The translations under genes and the position numbers were made by a program. A stretch of DNA of 64,000 nucleotides from Tethya wilhelma (lineage: Eukaryota > Porifera > Demospongiae > Tethyida > Tethyidae): the NCBI GenBank assembly GCA_964030475.1, contig CAXIPT010000009.1, positions 4,002,519 through 4,066,518 of the forward strand. The letters run 5' to 3'. This document shows positions 34,101 through 46,140 of this stretch, one piece after another. The notes beneath the pieces were generated by a model that was given only the letters and a program-made list of their open reading frames with translations, searched no databases and had not been told where the DNA came from. The number at the start of each line of letters is the position of its first letter. The first letter of the stretch is position 1.

Positions 34101-37100
34101 AGTATCAAGTCACTTCCTAGAGAGAGGTTAACTTGAAGAGGTAAACTGTTAGTGATTACAGGTGGTTCGCTACACCAGTATGAAGATAAGATTTCATCAT
34201 TTGCTAGGGTCAAGAAATTGTACAGAATAATAACAGCTTCAGCAATAGTAAGGTTGGTGGATGTTGCAAGTTTCAGTACATTGCCACTAATTTGCTTGAG
34301 TTTATACTCAATATTGTTCTCTTTGACTAAATTGCTGTCTAGATCCTTAGTAAGCTGATTGAGAACATCTATAGTGACTTCAAGGCAGTTGGCAAACCCA
34401 GTACAAGCATAACCAGCTGCAGACTTGGTGTTATCATGAAGCTGTTCCATTGATGCCTGCCATTCAGTGAAGCTGGTATCATCGATCGATTCTGAAGCAT
34501 TTGTTCCCAACTCAATCAAAGTGTTAATGTAGTCCAAGTATTCTGCAGGAAGTTCTAGATTTCTGTCCTCCTCACTAACAGTTATATTGAAAAAGCTCTC
34601 TAGAATGTCATAGTTGATGAATGAAGCTGTGTCATTAGGGTTGGTATTCATTTCATTCATTAAGTTCATGTTGGAATCCATTATTTTTGCCCTGGCATTT
34701 TGAATGCTTTCATGAATGGAATCAAGCTGAGTAAATAACACACTAAGATAGTCCTGTGTATTTCTTAGAGCTATGCAATTTTCAGCAAATTCAATCTCAT
34801 TGGTGCTGCGTTCTCTTGTTGGATAGTTAGATTGAGCATCAACTTGTCTTTTCATTACACGCACCGATCGCTTGGTGATGGCAGATATTGTGCTGTTCAA
34901 AAATTCCTCCAAGATATCTTTAGCTACTCGTCTGAGGTTTAGTAGAACAGAAGCAGAAAGATCAAATGCTACAGATGTTTCAAATCTTTTATTAATGAAT
35001 GATCCAAAATTGTACGTGAAAATCAGTGGTACCTGGCCTTGTACTTCTGTCGCAAGAGTGATTTGGAAAATGGCACTTTCTAAATTAAAAGAAATCGTGT
35101 CTTCCATACTTTCAAATGTTATTTGCTCGATTATTTCCAATTCGTTCTTGTACTCTAACTGCAGCTTCCTCAGGTTTTCCAACCTGACCTCTCTTGCCGC
35201 TATCGCTCGCTCGTATGCAGGAATAATCTGATTTCTCATTTGCTGAGCATTTTGTTTTAAAGCATTTGCTCTGGACAAATTTGCAACAGCTTCATCAAAT
35301 TTGTTCTGGGCATCTTCCACTCTCTGAAATGGTCCATCAGCCTCTGCAGATCGTTCTAGAGTGTCAATAGCTCTTTGTCTCTGGACTCTACAGTTACTTA
35401 CACAAGCAGGATTTGGTCTAAATTCTGCGACAGTAAAACAGCATTCCATTGCAACGGTATTTGACACAACAATCCTTGGTTCTTCACATTCCCTTGAGTC
35501 CTCAACAAAGATTGTTTGTTTAACTAAGTCCCATAATTCATATTTTTCTTCAATCCAAACACATACCCCACGGCATGATTCAGTGCACTCTACAGTACAG
35601 TACCGCAGACAGCTTGGGCTGCAAACTTCATCACAAACTTGACGGTAGAACCACCCCCTTGTGATGTTGTAGCCTCTGAAGATACGAACTTCTCTTAATT
35701 CTTCTCTCAAATATGAGCATTGAGCTGTCTCCTCATATGTACTATCATTATAGCATGTTGTACACTCAGTTCGATCAAGTTCCACATTTTCACATTGGCA
35801 TACACTATTCAAAGCAGTTTGTGCTTCTTGAACATCTTCAGTAGCATTCTCAAATCTTGCTTCTTCTTCAGTGAGAGTTTTGTTAGCCATCTCAAGGGCT
35901 GCAAGAGCTTCCCTGTATGCTTCATCGGCAAATACCAACCTTTCTTCTCGAGCATCTATTTCAGTTTCCAGTGATACCAGGGTCTGGTTTGCTTGATCTA
36001 CAACACTTCTTGCATTAGAAATCCTTTGTTGAATTTTGTCCACAAACTCAGATTGAATATACTCTTGTACATACTCCTCCACATCTCTAATGAAGCTATT
36101 ATCCATATTTCCAGTGACATTTAATACTACCCTATTCCACGGGACATCTATTGGTGCTGTAGCAGAGACTTGTGCTGAATAGTTTCCGTAAATGGTTGCA
36201 GACGAAGTGAAACTCAATAAGTCTGGACTATCTTGTCCAATATATATTGGTGTTGTTATCACTGTTGACTGAAATATCGTGACGCGTACAGAGTTCATCC
36301 TGGCACTAAACCCAGGCTCAGTGGCTGAGTAGGCAACAGCAAGTGCAACTGACTCAGACCCAGGGAGTAGAGTCATAAATCTGCCAAGAGGTAAAGAATT
36401 TGACTCCAGACTAGAACGAATGTTAAGAACAGGATTGATGATTCCAAGGTCAATATCTAATTGCTTTACACATGATGAGAGTAGCTCGTTTGATTCAGTG
36501 AAGTACAGTTTATGTGTCATCTGAGGGAACAACAGCCTACCAAGCTGTAGCCTAGGGCAACCTTTGTTTGTGTAAATGCTGAGACCATGGAAGTTTAGTG
36601 AATGATCAATGTTAACAAACACATCCATGTCACACTCCAGGGTGGTTTCTTCTAGAGAGAAGAGTTGAGAGAAAAAATCTTGTCCTATACGTGGCATATA
36701 GGTCATTGTTAGAGACACTCCTTGAGAACATAGCTCTTCTCCAGCACCTGCATGTACGCAAAATTATTAGAACAATTATTATATGACTATAGTTCTTTAA
36801 TAATTATTCAAGGTGCTTACTTGACTCAGAGGTATGGAAAATGGCAGCTCTGGAACTTGTTAAAACCAGAGAATTGTTTCTTGGATCACCACTAATTATT
36901 ACTGACACATTTAGATATGATTCACCATCAAATTGTCCATTTCTTTCCTGAAATATTCATAGGTAATAAAATCATTATAGTGATTAAGTAAGTGAAAAAA
37001 AACTATATTTTACTTACATCAATATCATTAAATCGAGAAAACAATTCTCCATCAACATCCAATTCTATATGCATGAAGTCTTTTAGTGATGAATACGCAA

Positions 37101-39744
37101 TGGTAGCTGATGTGTTAATACTAAAATCTCCAGATATCTCTGCCGGGATAATGGTGTCTAATCCATTCCAATAGTAATCAGCAAAACTTAGATGTTTCAC
37201 TGAGTTGTAGAGTGTTGCACTGTCTACTGAGAAACTCCAATTGTTATCAATATAAGGTTGAAACACTGGTAAATTTTTAAGAGTTTCTTGAACATATTGA
37301 GGGACACCAATAAAGACAGGAGATTCCATTTCCTGACAAAGGTTAACAGCAAAGCAAATTGGAGTATCAGAAGACATGTGAGCAATTTCACTTCCATCCA
37401 AGTTGAGTTGCAGTGATCGACTGTAGCTGAGGATTGAATAGATGCCTGGATCCTCAGCAATGATGCTGTTGCACCCATCTATAGTGTGCACTACTTCATG
37501 ATTCACTAGTTTAGTTATATAGTCATCTGTAGTAAATGCCCGATTTCCTGTAATATTAAAACTTGGTACAATGACTTTCACCCAATCTGGAAACAAGGGC
37601 TGAATTCGTTGAAAAAATGTTTGTGCTAATGATCGAGTGTTAAGAAAATCCTCAATGTCTGCCAATTCAAATCTATAATGGTAACAGTCTCCAGCTTCTA
37701 TATACGGTTCACTTGATCTGATACTTTCAGGTAGTTCAGGGCAGAATTTACAGGAAGGAGATGATAGAAGACTGCTTTGAAGTATGCCTTCTTCGCTATA
37801 ATATGATATTTTAAGTCCATTTATTGATACAGGAATGGTTAGTCGATTGGATTGAGCAAAAACAATACCACTTGATTCGAATTGATCTTTATCTCCTGTC
37901 CATTCACATGGAGACAGGAACCTAACTTTCTTATCGTTTACATTCATAGGACATTCCCGTTCTAGAATTAATGACCTGCAACAACTCTCATTCAAGAGTC
38001 CTGGACTATTTCTTACAGCATTGAAATAGGCATTCACAGGCTTCCTTTGGTTTTCATGTTCCCTGACAAAGATGGGAGATGTTTCAGGTGATTCAAAGTT
38101 ATCAGCAGAATCGCTTGCCAGAATGTATCGCAAGCTATACTGTCCAGGGAATCGGCCTCGAACACTAAACTGGGAAGTTACATTCTCACTAGTAAAGGTC
38201 AACACATTTGGTGCTACAATAACCACTCCTCTAAGCGAACTTTCAATTTCAACTTGAAGTTCAGTATCAGGATATGCAGAAATTTCAAAAGTCATTGATT
38301 CACCTCTAGTTAAGCCAGGAATTTCAGGAGTAAACACAATTCCAGTCTCACAAGTAAATCCTTGATATTTAGTATTTTGACAATCACAAGTGAATCCATC
38401 GGATGATTCAAAACATTTCCCTCCATGTAAACATGGATTTGGACTGCACGGACTAGTTTCTATAGAGATAATTATAGGGAGTAAAACAGATTAAAAACTT
38501 ATTCTCAGTAATAGTGCACAACCCTTGTTGAATATGCCTGACATTGTGTGCTTTTACATCAAATTGAGATAGATTGCATGCCTAGCCTAGGAGAATTGTG
38601 AGCTGCATGATGAGTCTTGCTATACCATTATAATTCTAGTTATAATTAAGCAGCGATCTATTATAAGACTATACTTGTAAGGGTCAATCTGCATGCTTGA
38701 TATCTTGATCATAATTATTTAACTCACTGGCTAAATATATGTGATACTTGGAAACTATAAATTAGCAAAAAAATGTACAATCTAATGAGGATTTGCTTTA
38801 AAGGTGCAGGCCCAAATTTAGCACTAAAATCTGATTAGTTGACAATTTTGGACAAACACCATGACTATAGTAAAGACAATGTCATGCCCTTGATCTCTGT
38901 AAACTTCAGCAAGTCTGAACTATAAAGCTTCAACTATAGTCCCAGTTTTGACTTGAGCAAAGGTTACCATAGCTATTAGCCTTGTATATCCAGGCTTGAC
39001 CTTCCATAAGTGAAATTAAGGCCAAAGGGGAGAGCCTGAGGACGAGCTCTAGGCTACATAACCATAAAAAAAGTTATTAACACACAGTTGTTTAATTCTT
39101 AGTTTCATTTTCTAATGCCATACCGATTGATATGATACCCAGAAAGCTAACCATGGCAAGCACACATGCAGCTCAAGATGCAAATCTTGCCTTTTTTTCC
39201 CCCAAAACTACAAGTTTCAAGATATTTAATGCTAATTTTGTAGACATAATAATGTATCTCAATAATTATTGGCAAATGTATAATTGTTCTTCATGCAGGG
39301 TCAAGACTACAACAAATTAAGTGGCAATGAGAATAAAATGGAGGCTCAAATTTAGAATCTTACCAATGCAAATTGGAGCATCAGACCAATTGAGAAACAT
39401 TTCATCTTTATCAAGCTCACAGGTTTGCTGCTCAGATCCATTTAACTTGAAACCAAATGCACATATCACTGTACACGAGGAATTGAATTCACCAATACAT
39501 GGTGGCAGTAGGGCACCATTATCAGGTGCTACTAACTGAGGACACTTCAAGGGTTCACATACTGTAGGCTGACCAGTCCAAACACCACTGGGAGAACAAA
39601 CTCGAACCGAAGAACCAACTAGTTCATAACCATGATCACATTCAAACAGACATCGGTTACCAGTAGTCTGTGAATCTTGAGGGCAACGATTATTATTCTG
39701 GATCTTGCCATTTTTAGGCGATCTTAGAGTTGGACATGCCTTAG
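29143..39744 (-). CDS. giant mosaic extracellular protein gene (3' part)
   Basis: Minus-strand exons, all with GT-AG borders and matching phases: 39364-39744 (two sushi/CCP domains), 37018-38459 (EGF plus unrecognised ectodomain), 36821-36947, 33199-36747 (coiled coil, Cys-rich core, two Ig domains), 32888-33091 (GCC2/GCC3-type module), 32679-32801, 31032-31181, 30513-30656, 30192-30446 and 29143-29252. The product would be at least 2,100 residues, extracellular and Cys-rich, and likely an adhesion, matrix or recognition protein. No membrane helix or signal peptide was seen in this part. The first exon is phase 1, so it can follow the EGF exons at 47.2 kb and above. Whether they form one transcript is not known. 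Confidence 0.75.
29302..29400 (+). repeat. possible tRNA-derived SINE head
   Basis: TGGCCTGGTGGC resembles an RNA polymerase III A box, and AATTTGAGTCCC about 55 bases on resembles a B box. No complete cloverleaf was found and no second copy was confirmed in the window. Confidence 0.3.
29859..30123. mobile_element. degenerate hAT-like MITE
   Basis: The right end CCTGGATCCGCCACTG is clear, and the left end near 29859 has GATCCAGGATTTTAGG. It has the same terminal type as 27347-27721 and lies in the intron between exons 29143-29252 and 30192-30446. Confidence 0.5.
30657..31031. other. intron of the giant gene
   Basis: Donor GTGAGTTTC follows 31032. Nothing else was recognised. Confidence 0.6.
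31182..32678. other. long intron of the giant gene
   Basis: The intron runs from GTAAGTATA (below 32679) to TGTACAG (above 31181). Choosing this acceptor keeps the conserved Cys; a more upstream acceptor would give a stop. A 61-codon minus frame at 32171-32356 has no support. Confidence 0.5.
32361..32444. mobile_element. 84-bp MITE related to element C
   Basis: TAAGGTAAACCGGGG and its exact reverse complement CCCCGGTTTACCTTA bound 84 bases. The ends resemble those of the element at 24383-25201. Confidence 0.75.
32888..33091 (-). CDS. GCC2/GCC3-type cysteine-rich exon
   Basis: The exon reads CAQGTFQ, CRPCPVNTYEDEVGSVACK and SCPDFYQTLSTGSTSINDC. The C-x-x-C-P-x-x-T/S-Y, C-x-x-C-P, T-x-x-x-G-S/T-x-x-x-x-DC pattern is that of the GCC2/GCC3 (ephrin-receptor-like) module. 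Donor GTATTAAAA at 32887, acceptor ATAG above 33091. Confidence 0.8.
33199..36747 (-). CDS. 3.5-kb exon: coiled coils, Cys-rich core, two Ig domains
   Basis: This single exon gives about 1,180 residues, counted from the Met at 36718. Residues 1-215 are beta-rich. Residues 220-300 and 463-535 are Glu/Gln/Ala-rich coiled-coil segments that flank a Cys-rich block (about 306-440, with CTTCYNDSTYEE and CSPSCLRYCTVECTESC). A basic KRSVRVMKRQ near 623 resembles a furin-type cleavage site. Two Ig domains follow: LILNCSAES with GSYTCHVSN (about 870-925) and GAWFACNAS with GWYTCEADN (about 955-1015). A conserved-looking segment comes next, then FGTATYRCPPGQ, which leads into the Cys module of the next exon. 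Many N-x-S/T sites fit a glycosylated ectodomain. I know no protein with this whole order. Confidence 0.85.
36821..36947 (-). CDS. small linking exon of the giant gene
   Basis: It reads RNGQFDGESYLNVSVIISGD and ends IFHTSES. Acceptor ATTTCAG (phase 0 from FNDID) and donor GTAAGCAC (phase 1). No domain was assigned. Confidence 0.7.
37018..38459 (-). CDS. EGF domain plus unrecognised ectodomain exon
   Basis: The exon begins ETSPCSPNPCLHGGKCFES and finishes an EGF domain at TCDCQNTKYQGFTC. About 440 residues follow that I do not recognise. They start with an Ig/beta-sandwich-like stretch (GLTRGESMTFEISAYPD, PGQYSLRYILAS), then hold paired cysteines (SCCRSLILERECP, CKFCPELP, DGCNSIIAEDPG) and many predicted strands. 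The open frame is uninterrupted and shows no repeats. Confidence 0.8.
38460..39363. other. intron of the giant gene
   Basis: Nothing was recognised apart from splice signals at the edges. Confidence 0.5.
39364..39744 (-). CDS. two sushi (CCP) domains
   Basis: The exon reads ACPTLRSPKNGKIQ, CLFECDHGYELVGSSVRVC, GVWTGQPTVCEPLKCPQL, DNGALLPPC, CTVICAFGFKLNGSEQQTC and WSDAPIC. The four-cysteine C...C-GY/F-x-L-x-G-S...C-x-x-x-G-x-W...P-x-C plan is that of sushi/CCP modules, common in complement and adhesion proteins. Acceptor TTTGCAG gives a phase-1 start (AKACP). Confidence 0.88.
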
Positions 39745-40011
39745 CTGCAAATGAAGATACATGGAGTGATAATAATTATAAGTTCCAGGCCTGAAGCTTG
39801 TTCTATAGCATATTGCAAAATTAATTTCATGCAAGTGCATTAAATTTTAATAATTATTGATAAGTATTCATATTGTACTACATATGCACCGGCAAAATTT
39901 TAGCTTTATTATTTTGCCAACAAGATTTTTAATAAACTAAACCGGTAAAGTTTTGGACTAAAGTCTACTCATACACACCAACAAGAGCCACAGAAGCAAA
40001 ATTGCTACGGT

Positions 40012-40114
40012 CATGCACATGATACACAGCTAGGGCAAAGCATGCATGTGGAGACTTTAACTGATAAAGGATAATTATGGGTATTGTTAGCTATACTATA
40101 ACATTGAAATTTAT
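40012..40114. repeat. 103-bp duplicate of 52865-52964
   Basis: From TGCACATGATACACAGCTAG to CATTGAAATTTAT the two stretches appear identical. An undetermined base at 52864 abuts the other copy. Confidence 0.85.
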
Positions 40115-40405
40115 CATACGTACGGTAGTACGTATAGTAGGAATGGGCCGAATGTCCCATATGTGCAATACAAAATATTCATGCCTATAAATTTCTAAGA
40201 AATGAAAATTAAATTTTCTAACCTATTTAGAGGCTCTTTTCAAACAGATTTCTAACTGTATTACAAGAGTTGAGCTTGGAAACAGTCTGCAAAACACTTG
40301 TAGAAGTCACTTGGTTAGAAGCCATACAGGCTGCAATTTGTTCTCCTAACTTACGTACTTACATACGTACTTCCTAACTGACTTACTTGAAAAGGATTTT
40401 AAAAA
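40112..40405. mobile_element. family B arm, inverted
   Basis: It begins TATCATACGTACGGTAGTAC and ends TAACTGACTTACTTGAAAAG, the inverse of the right half at 22.69-22.96 kb. Confidence 0.65.
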
Positions 40406-41407
40406 AAATGAAATGTCTTCTCACCTTTTTAAATGGATCATAGTATTGGTTGTAATAGGTAGTATATTCCTTGATACTTGCTGGCTACATAACTTGAGAC
40501 ACAAACTGAGAACTGGGGCTATAAGGAAGATTACAATATTAATACGAACTCCACGTGGCTGGTCTCTGGTAAAGGTCGTGTCAAAGACTTCTTGCTGCAT
40601 GCACAGTGCATGCGCTAGCTGCTGACTGGTTATGACTGGTCAAAACCAGTGTGCTGGCCAGTTTCAACCAGTTACGGTGACTCAAGTTTCTTGAATGGTT
40701 GCCGAGATTTCTTTGCGTTGTTGAAGTAACTTCAGAGCATTTTCTTCGTTGTGAGCGACGGTCTTGCATTCAGAGTCCTCAGGCGATATTCCTGCCGAGT
40801 CTTGTCTTAAGTCATTTCATGAGATAAGTTCTCTAGTGTGACTATTGCATAATATTATTTGTGGTTGTATCGTATTTTGTTAAAGTTGTGTCTTCAAGTT
40901 GATAGTAATTTGTTTTGTGGAGTTGTGTGTCTGTACTTCGCTATAAGGCTGAGAGTGTTTTGGTGTGTGCATCCTGTTTTACTGTAGTAGTTTTTTGTGT
41001 GTTTGTATAATATATTTGTTCATGCATAATGTATATCTAGTAGTATGTTGAACTATTGTAGCAATTACTTATTGATGTATAGCCTTGTACACATGCAACC
41101 CTGAATTTGTTGTATAGCTCTAGAGGAAGTCTAGGATGATTTCCTCAGTATTTAATGTGTTTGTAAGGGCTGCTCAGTCAGTCTGCTCGCTATCTATGAT
41201 TCTCAGTATCATGAATGTTAACAGTTGTCAGTAGCTAGCTGGCAGTTCCTGCACTTGTTCGCAGGATAGCAGACTCAATAGTTACATAATAGTATGAGAG
41301 CAACTCTCTCGTTGGCCTAGCCTGTCTAGCCATCGTATATGCTTGTTGTCAGTTTTGTTACAGTCCACCCTGAGAGTTCAACACACTCAGCCTAACAATA
41401 TTGTACA

Positions 41408-41617
41408 GATAGGCTCAATAAATTTTTGTGTCTGTGTCTGTGAGAGTGTTGGTGTATTAAACTAGTACAGTAGCTTCAAGTTGTGTGTTCTGTGTGCATG
41501 CTATTTTGCTGTAGAGTTTTCATATATTGTTAGCTAGATAGGCCCAATAGATTTTTGTGTCTGTGTCTGGGAGTGTTGGTGTACTAAACTGGTAGAGTAG
41601 CTTAAGTTGTGTGTTCG
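41408..41617. repeat. direct repeat pair upstream of the Helitron ORF
   Basis: 41408-41491 and 41537-41617 share GATAGGC-C-AATA-ATTTTTGTGTC through AGTTGTGTGTTC with few changes. They lie just before the Helitron start codon and may belong to its 5' region. Confidence 0.75.
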
Positions 41618-41701
41618 TAGATCGAGTTATAGTCAGTGTAACAGTTGTTATAATAATTATAGCTTTTAAAAAATATTATATTGTGTCTATAGTATTCACT
41701 G

Positions 41702-44700
41702 ATGCCTTCGAAAAAATACCTACAACGATACAAGCGAAAACAGTATTATCTCGCTAACAAGGAAAAAGCGTTAACTGCACAAAGGGAGTATTATTGTGAC
41801 AATCTTGAAAAAGAAAAGGCTCGAAGCATTGAAAACTATGTGACACTAAAGCATGAAAAACCAAAAAAAGCTAAAATTGCTTCACAATGCTTATCGCGCA
41901 AAAAATATTCAAAAAATTTACCACAGAATCGTCAATCTTCCAGAGTAAAATCTCGGAAGTTTTATGAGGCAAACAAGGATGCATGTAGAGAGGCCTCTAA
42001 ACTTAGAATGAAAGACTTGTACAATCAAGATAAGCAATCTTGTAGAGAGGCTGCTAGCCTGAGAAAGAAAAATATGTACGAGAGAAACAAGCCTGCAAGC
42101 AGAATGGCAGCTAGCATAAGAAAGAAAAATATGTACGAGCGAAACAAGCCTGCAAGCAGAATGGCAGCTAGCATTAGAATGAAAAATATGTACGAGAGAA
42201 ACAAGCCTGCAAGCAGAATGGCAGCTAGCATAAGAAAGAAAAATATGTATGAGTGAAACAAGCCTGCAAGCAGAATGGCAGCTAGCATTAGAATGAAAAA
42301 TATGTACGAGAGAAACAAATCAGCATGCAGAATGGCCTCCAGGATTAGACAGAGAAAGTGGTATGGTAGTGCTAGGCCTACGATAAAGGCCAGCCTATAC
42401 TATCAAAGAAAGCAGCATATCATTCGTGCTCAGCGTAGAAATAGATATGCTCTTTATGAACTACGTGGTGTGAGCAGAGAAGCAATTCTGAAAAACCTTC
42501 AGGTCAATTTGCTGTCACATAGTGCTGAGCTTATTAACTCCCTTTGTGAAGTGCAAGATTCAATGTGTCAGAAACTGTCCCCCAAATTGTTAGCCAAAAC
42601 TGTTTGTAAATTGCAGCCTCTAAATTGCTAGCAAAGGCATTTCAGACTCGCCTTATTCAAGCTGGTAGTTTACTGGGTGCTTGTAGGCGCATTGCAGCCT
42701 ATACATTCAATGATAGGAAAGATTTGGGTGAGGGAGTGCATCATAGTTCTACTGAACCGTATTACTATGATGCAGCGTATCAAAAACCTGTAAAGAGAAA
42801 GTGCATTCCAATCACTAGAAATGGTGTGTGCATTGTAGCAGAAAAAGCTCTGTGTCCTCTAGAGAAAAACAAACCCAATCCCAATCCCAATTCACCTTGT
42901 ATGCACTGGAAGTGCACACAAGAGTGCAAGCCTCTGAGTGACGATGAGCTCAAGAGCATTGTGTTACTCAGAGAAATCTTTACCCATGAAATAACAGAAG
43001 TCAGGCACCAAATTGATATGCTTGACAACGAATGTCCATATTACCATGGGCATTATACCACTAGTACTGGGTTTAACCAGAATGAAGGTGTCCCCAGTAG
43101 CACTCCAAAGCATGGTCACCCATTAGTATGCCATGGTGTTGATAGTGAGTGCACCAGTAAACTCCGTATTTTGAGAAGTGGTTCTGTGCATTACCCCCTC
43201 CTATTATATACATCAAATGTTAAAGGAGGTATATAGTGCAATCCGAAGCCATTTGCTAATTAAAGAGCTAGACATGGCATTACGTAATGCTAATGTAGGC
43301 AAACTTGTTGAGCTTACCCACAGCATTAGCCTCCACAAGCTTCTCACCTCAAAAACAAATGAGACTGATGATGGCTACATCCAGAATGTGTCAGAGACCG
43401 TTCCAAAGTACAGACAGACTGACATTGAAACCTCACTCCTTCTTGAACATGCTGTCATTGCCAAGTTTGAGAAGGAGCGTGAAGACTATGCCGATATCCC
43501 CTGCATGAGCTGTGAGCGCTTGTGTCAGAGAAAAAATGTTAGTAAAGTCAGTCTGTCTGATAGCAAGTTGTGTAGTGATGTGTGGCATAGGTTGAAGGAT
43601 TTCATTGTTGACAGGAATCCAAATGCTCTAAATGAGCAAAATTACCTGTGTACTTATTGCAAGCCCAACATACAGAAGAATGTGTTGCCCAATCGCTGTG
43701 TTTTGAATGGTTTGGAGACAGTCCCTCTCCCACCAGAATTACAGCGGCTAGATCCTTTGAGTACACAGCTGATTCAGCTGGCCAAGTGTTATCAAACTGT
43801 TGAATGTACGTCTTGGTACTTACACCAAAAAAGTGCCAACATACAACTCTTTGAAAGCATGCAAAGGAACAATGTTCTTCCTTCCACTGCCCTTGAAAAA
43901 AAACAATTGAAACGCTTGACCGGGCCAAGTTATCAAAACGTTTGGCTGATCCTGAGCTCTATATACTTGTAAATGGCAGGCCAACTAAAAACAAGGTTGT
44001 GTGGCGTAGTCTAGTTGACGTCAACAAACTTAGGTCAGCAGTTGATAAGCTCAAGTATATCAATTGGCTTTATCAGGATGTGCAAGACAATGCTGTTGAT
44101 GAAACAAGCCAGCAAGTAATTGAGGTTGCTAACAGTGCTACTAGCACAATGCTTGAAAGAGCTAATGAAGCTGATATTGCTGGCCTTCAAGCGTACACAG
44201 TGCATAACCTTGACAACAGGCTACCTCCACACTCTGACATTGATCAGTACAAGATGCTGAGTGTGAAAGAGTATCCCATTGATAACAGACAGAGCCACCT
44301 TGACTTGCTTTGTTTTCCAACCCTTTTCCCCAATGGTGCTTTTGGTCAGAATCATCAGCGTGAGAAAAAGATCTCCCATGCTGAGTATGCCAAAAGTAGG
44401 CTGTTGAACAAAGATTCTTGATTTTGGAAAAATGCCCAGTATGTGTTTTACCTGCTGTGGCAAAAAGAGATACGGGAATTGTCTGTTGGTATTCATAACA
44501 TGTTGAAAAAATTAATACCAGGCAACAAACAGTGACCGTATCAAGACTGCTTTCACAAGTGAACTCTTCCGATGAACAACTTGAAGCAAATTTGTCAACC
44601 ATGCTTCAAAGTGTTTGCGGTACAAAGCACTACTGGTTTCTTTGCCAGAGTGAGCTAAAGTGCATTATCCGCGAGGTTGGCCCCCCCCACACTGTTTCTC

Positions 44701-46140
44701 ACATTCAGTTGTGCAGAGTACGAATCTTCAGACATATCTGAGTATCTGAAGAAAGTCAATGGCATTCCATCTAGCTCAAATTACAACATTGGGAAACTTT
44801 GTACCGAAGATCCAGTGTCTGTTTCCCGTCAGTTTAGCAACAAATTCCATGCTTTCTTCCAGACAGTTCTTGTGAAAGGACAAGTATTAGGCCAACTGTC
44901 CCATTACTATTGGAAGAAAGAGTACCAAGCCAGGGGAGTACCTCACTATCATGTGTTGTTGTGGATTGAAGGTGCTCCTGTGATTGGGGAGGATGATCCC
45001 GATGATGTACTTGCCTTTATCCAGGATAGGATCACTTGTCACATTCCTGACGAGAAATCCAATCCTGAACTGCACAGACTTGTTACACGATACCAGATGC
45101 ACAACTATTGTCGTAGAAGGTGAAAGCTTACTGGCAATACTTTTATAACTGTGTGCAAATTTGGCTTTCCCAGACCAGTCTGTGAGTGTGCACGTATCAA
45201 CCCAGTAGAACAGAGCCTCAAGTCTCGTAGCAAGATCTATGAGCTAGTCAGATCTGAAACTGAGATACGTGTCAATGATTATAATCCCCTTTTGCTGTAT
45301 CTATGGAAGGCTAATGTGGATATTCAGTTTGTTGCTGAAGATTCACTAGCTCTAGCCCACTATGTTAGTGGCTATGTGACAAAAGCTGAACGTAGCAATT
45401 TGCAAGATGTGTGGAATGAAATAGGAAGCCAAAAATCTATTTATTCCCAGTTGTTTAGCTTCGGTCTGAGGACAGTGAGGAGCCTAAGGTTCCGTGAGTG
45501 TGGTCTCTATGAGGCTGCTGACTTTGTCCTTGGTGACCACTTGAATGAAAAGTCTTGTAGTGTCAAATACGTTGATGTGTGTCTACCCAGCAAACAAACC
45601 CCGCTTGCCCAATCACAAACTGTTTGATCCTGAAAGGGAAGACCAGAGAGAAGACTACTTCTATTCCCTCATTCTTCTCTTTGTTCCTTTCAGAGATGAG
45701 AACACTTTGCTTCTCCCTGGTGAAACAGCTGAGCAAGCGTTTCACAGGCTCAAAAATTCTAGCAGTTCCCTACACCATGAAAAACTGCAAAAAATGCTTA
45801 GGGCACAATCTAAGACTAAAGAGATAAACAAAGCCAGAACAAATGATGAAAAGCCTAGTGTTGAGGATGAGTGTCCTCAGGTAGAAGGAGAAGCAAAGTC
45901 AGTCATTGATGACATTGTAGATACCACTGATAGCACTATTGATTTAGAATCAGCAGTTGCTATGCTTAATTGTGATCAAAGACGTGTGTATGAAAATGTG
46001 AAAGCCCACTTCGTGCATTTGCAAAGGCATGAAAATGACCAATGTCATTGTGACTTGAAACCACTCCACATGTTCATTAGTGGTGTAGGGGGGACAGGGA
46101 AGTCATTCCTCATCCAAACTATCAAGAAAATGATAAAGTG
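41702..46140 (+). pseudogene. Helitron (Rep/helicase) relic
   Basis: This is a rolling-circle transposon gene in pieces. The start MPSKKYLQRYKRKQYYLANK opens a basic N-terminal region with seven 19-residue repeats (MYERNKPASRMAASIRKKN type). A Cys-rich region follows (CPYYHGHY, CMSCERLC, YLCTYCKPN). The Helitron-like N domain is at about 44260-44700 (LLCFPTLFPNGAFGQNHQRE, AEYAKSRLLNKDS, LEANLSTMLQS). The Rep HUH motif KEYQARGVPHYHVLLW lies near 44920-44975, with VTRYQMH beyond. A Pif1-type helicase begins near 45950 (LNCDQRRVY) and reaches Walker A, GVGGTGKSFLI, at about 46083-46115. Breaks include TGA at 42254, TAG at 42629, frame changes near 43200, 43950, 44640 and 45590, and TGA at 44419. 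The helicase is cut off at about 46138 by an inverted-repeat element. It sits in an intron-sized gap of the minus-strand gene. Confidence 0.88.
41960..42358 (+). repeat. 57-bp tandem repeat encoding 19-aa units
   Basis: Units start at 41960, 42017, 42074, 42131, 42188, 42245 and 42302. The four central units are nearly identical. In the unit at 42245 the Arg codon has become TGA (42254-42256), truncating the frame. Confidence 0.9.

Noticed and set aside
34152..35974. Several plus-strand open frames of 60-120 codons
   Set aside because: They are antisense to the 3.5-kb coding exon, which has strong domain support.
42025..42318. Minus-strand frame coding a repeated hydrophobic peptide that looks like membrane helices
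   Set aside because: It is exactly antisense to the 57-bp tandem repeat of the Helitron N-terminal region. The repeated hydrophobic pattern comes from the repeat itself.
41960..42358. Possible CRISPR-like regular repeat
   Set aside because: The 57-bp units are contiguous without spacers, are coding and lie in a eukaryotic transposon.
44162..44602. 146-codon minus-strand frame across the Helitron N domain
   Set aside because: It is antisense to well-recognised Helitron coding sequence.
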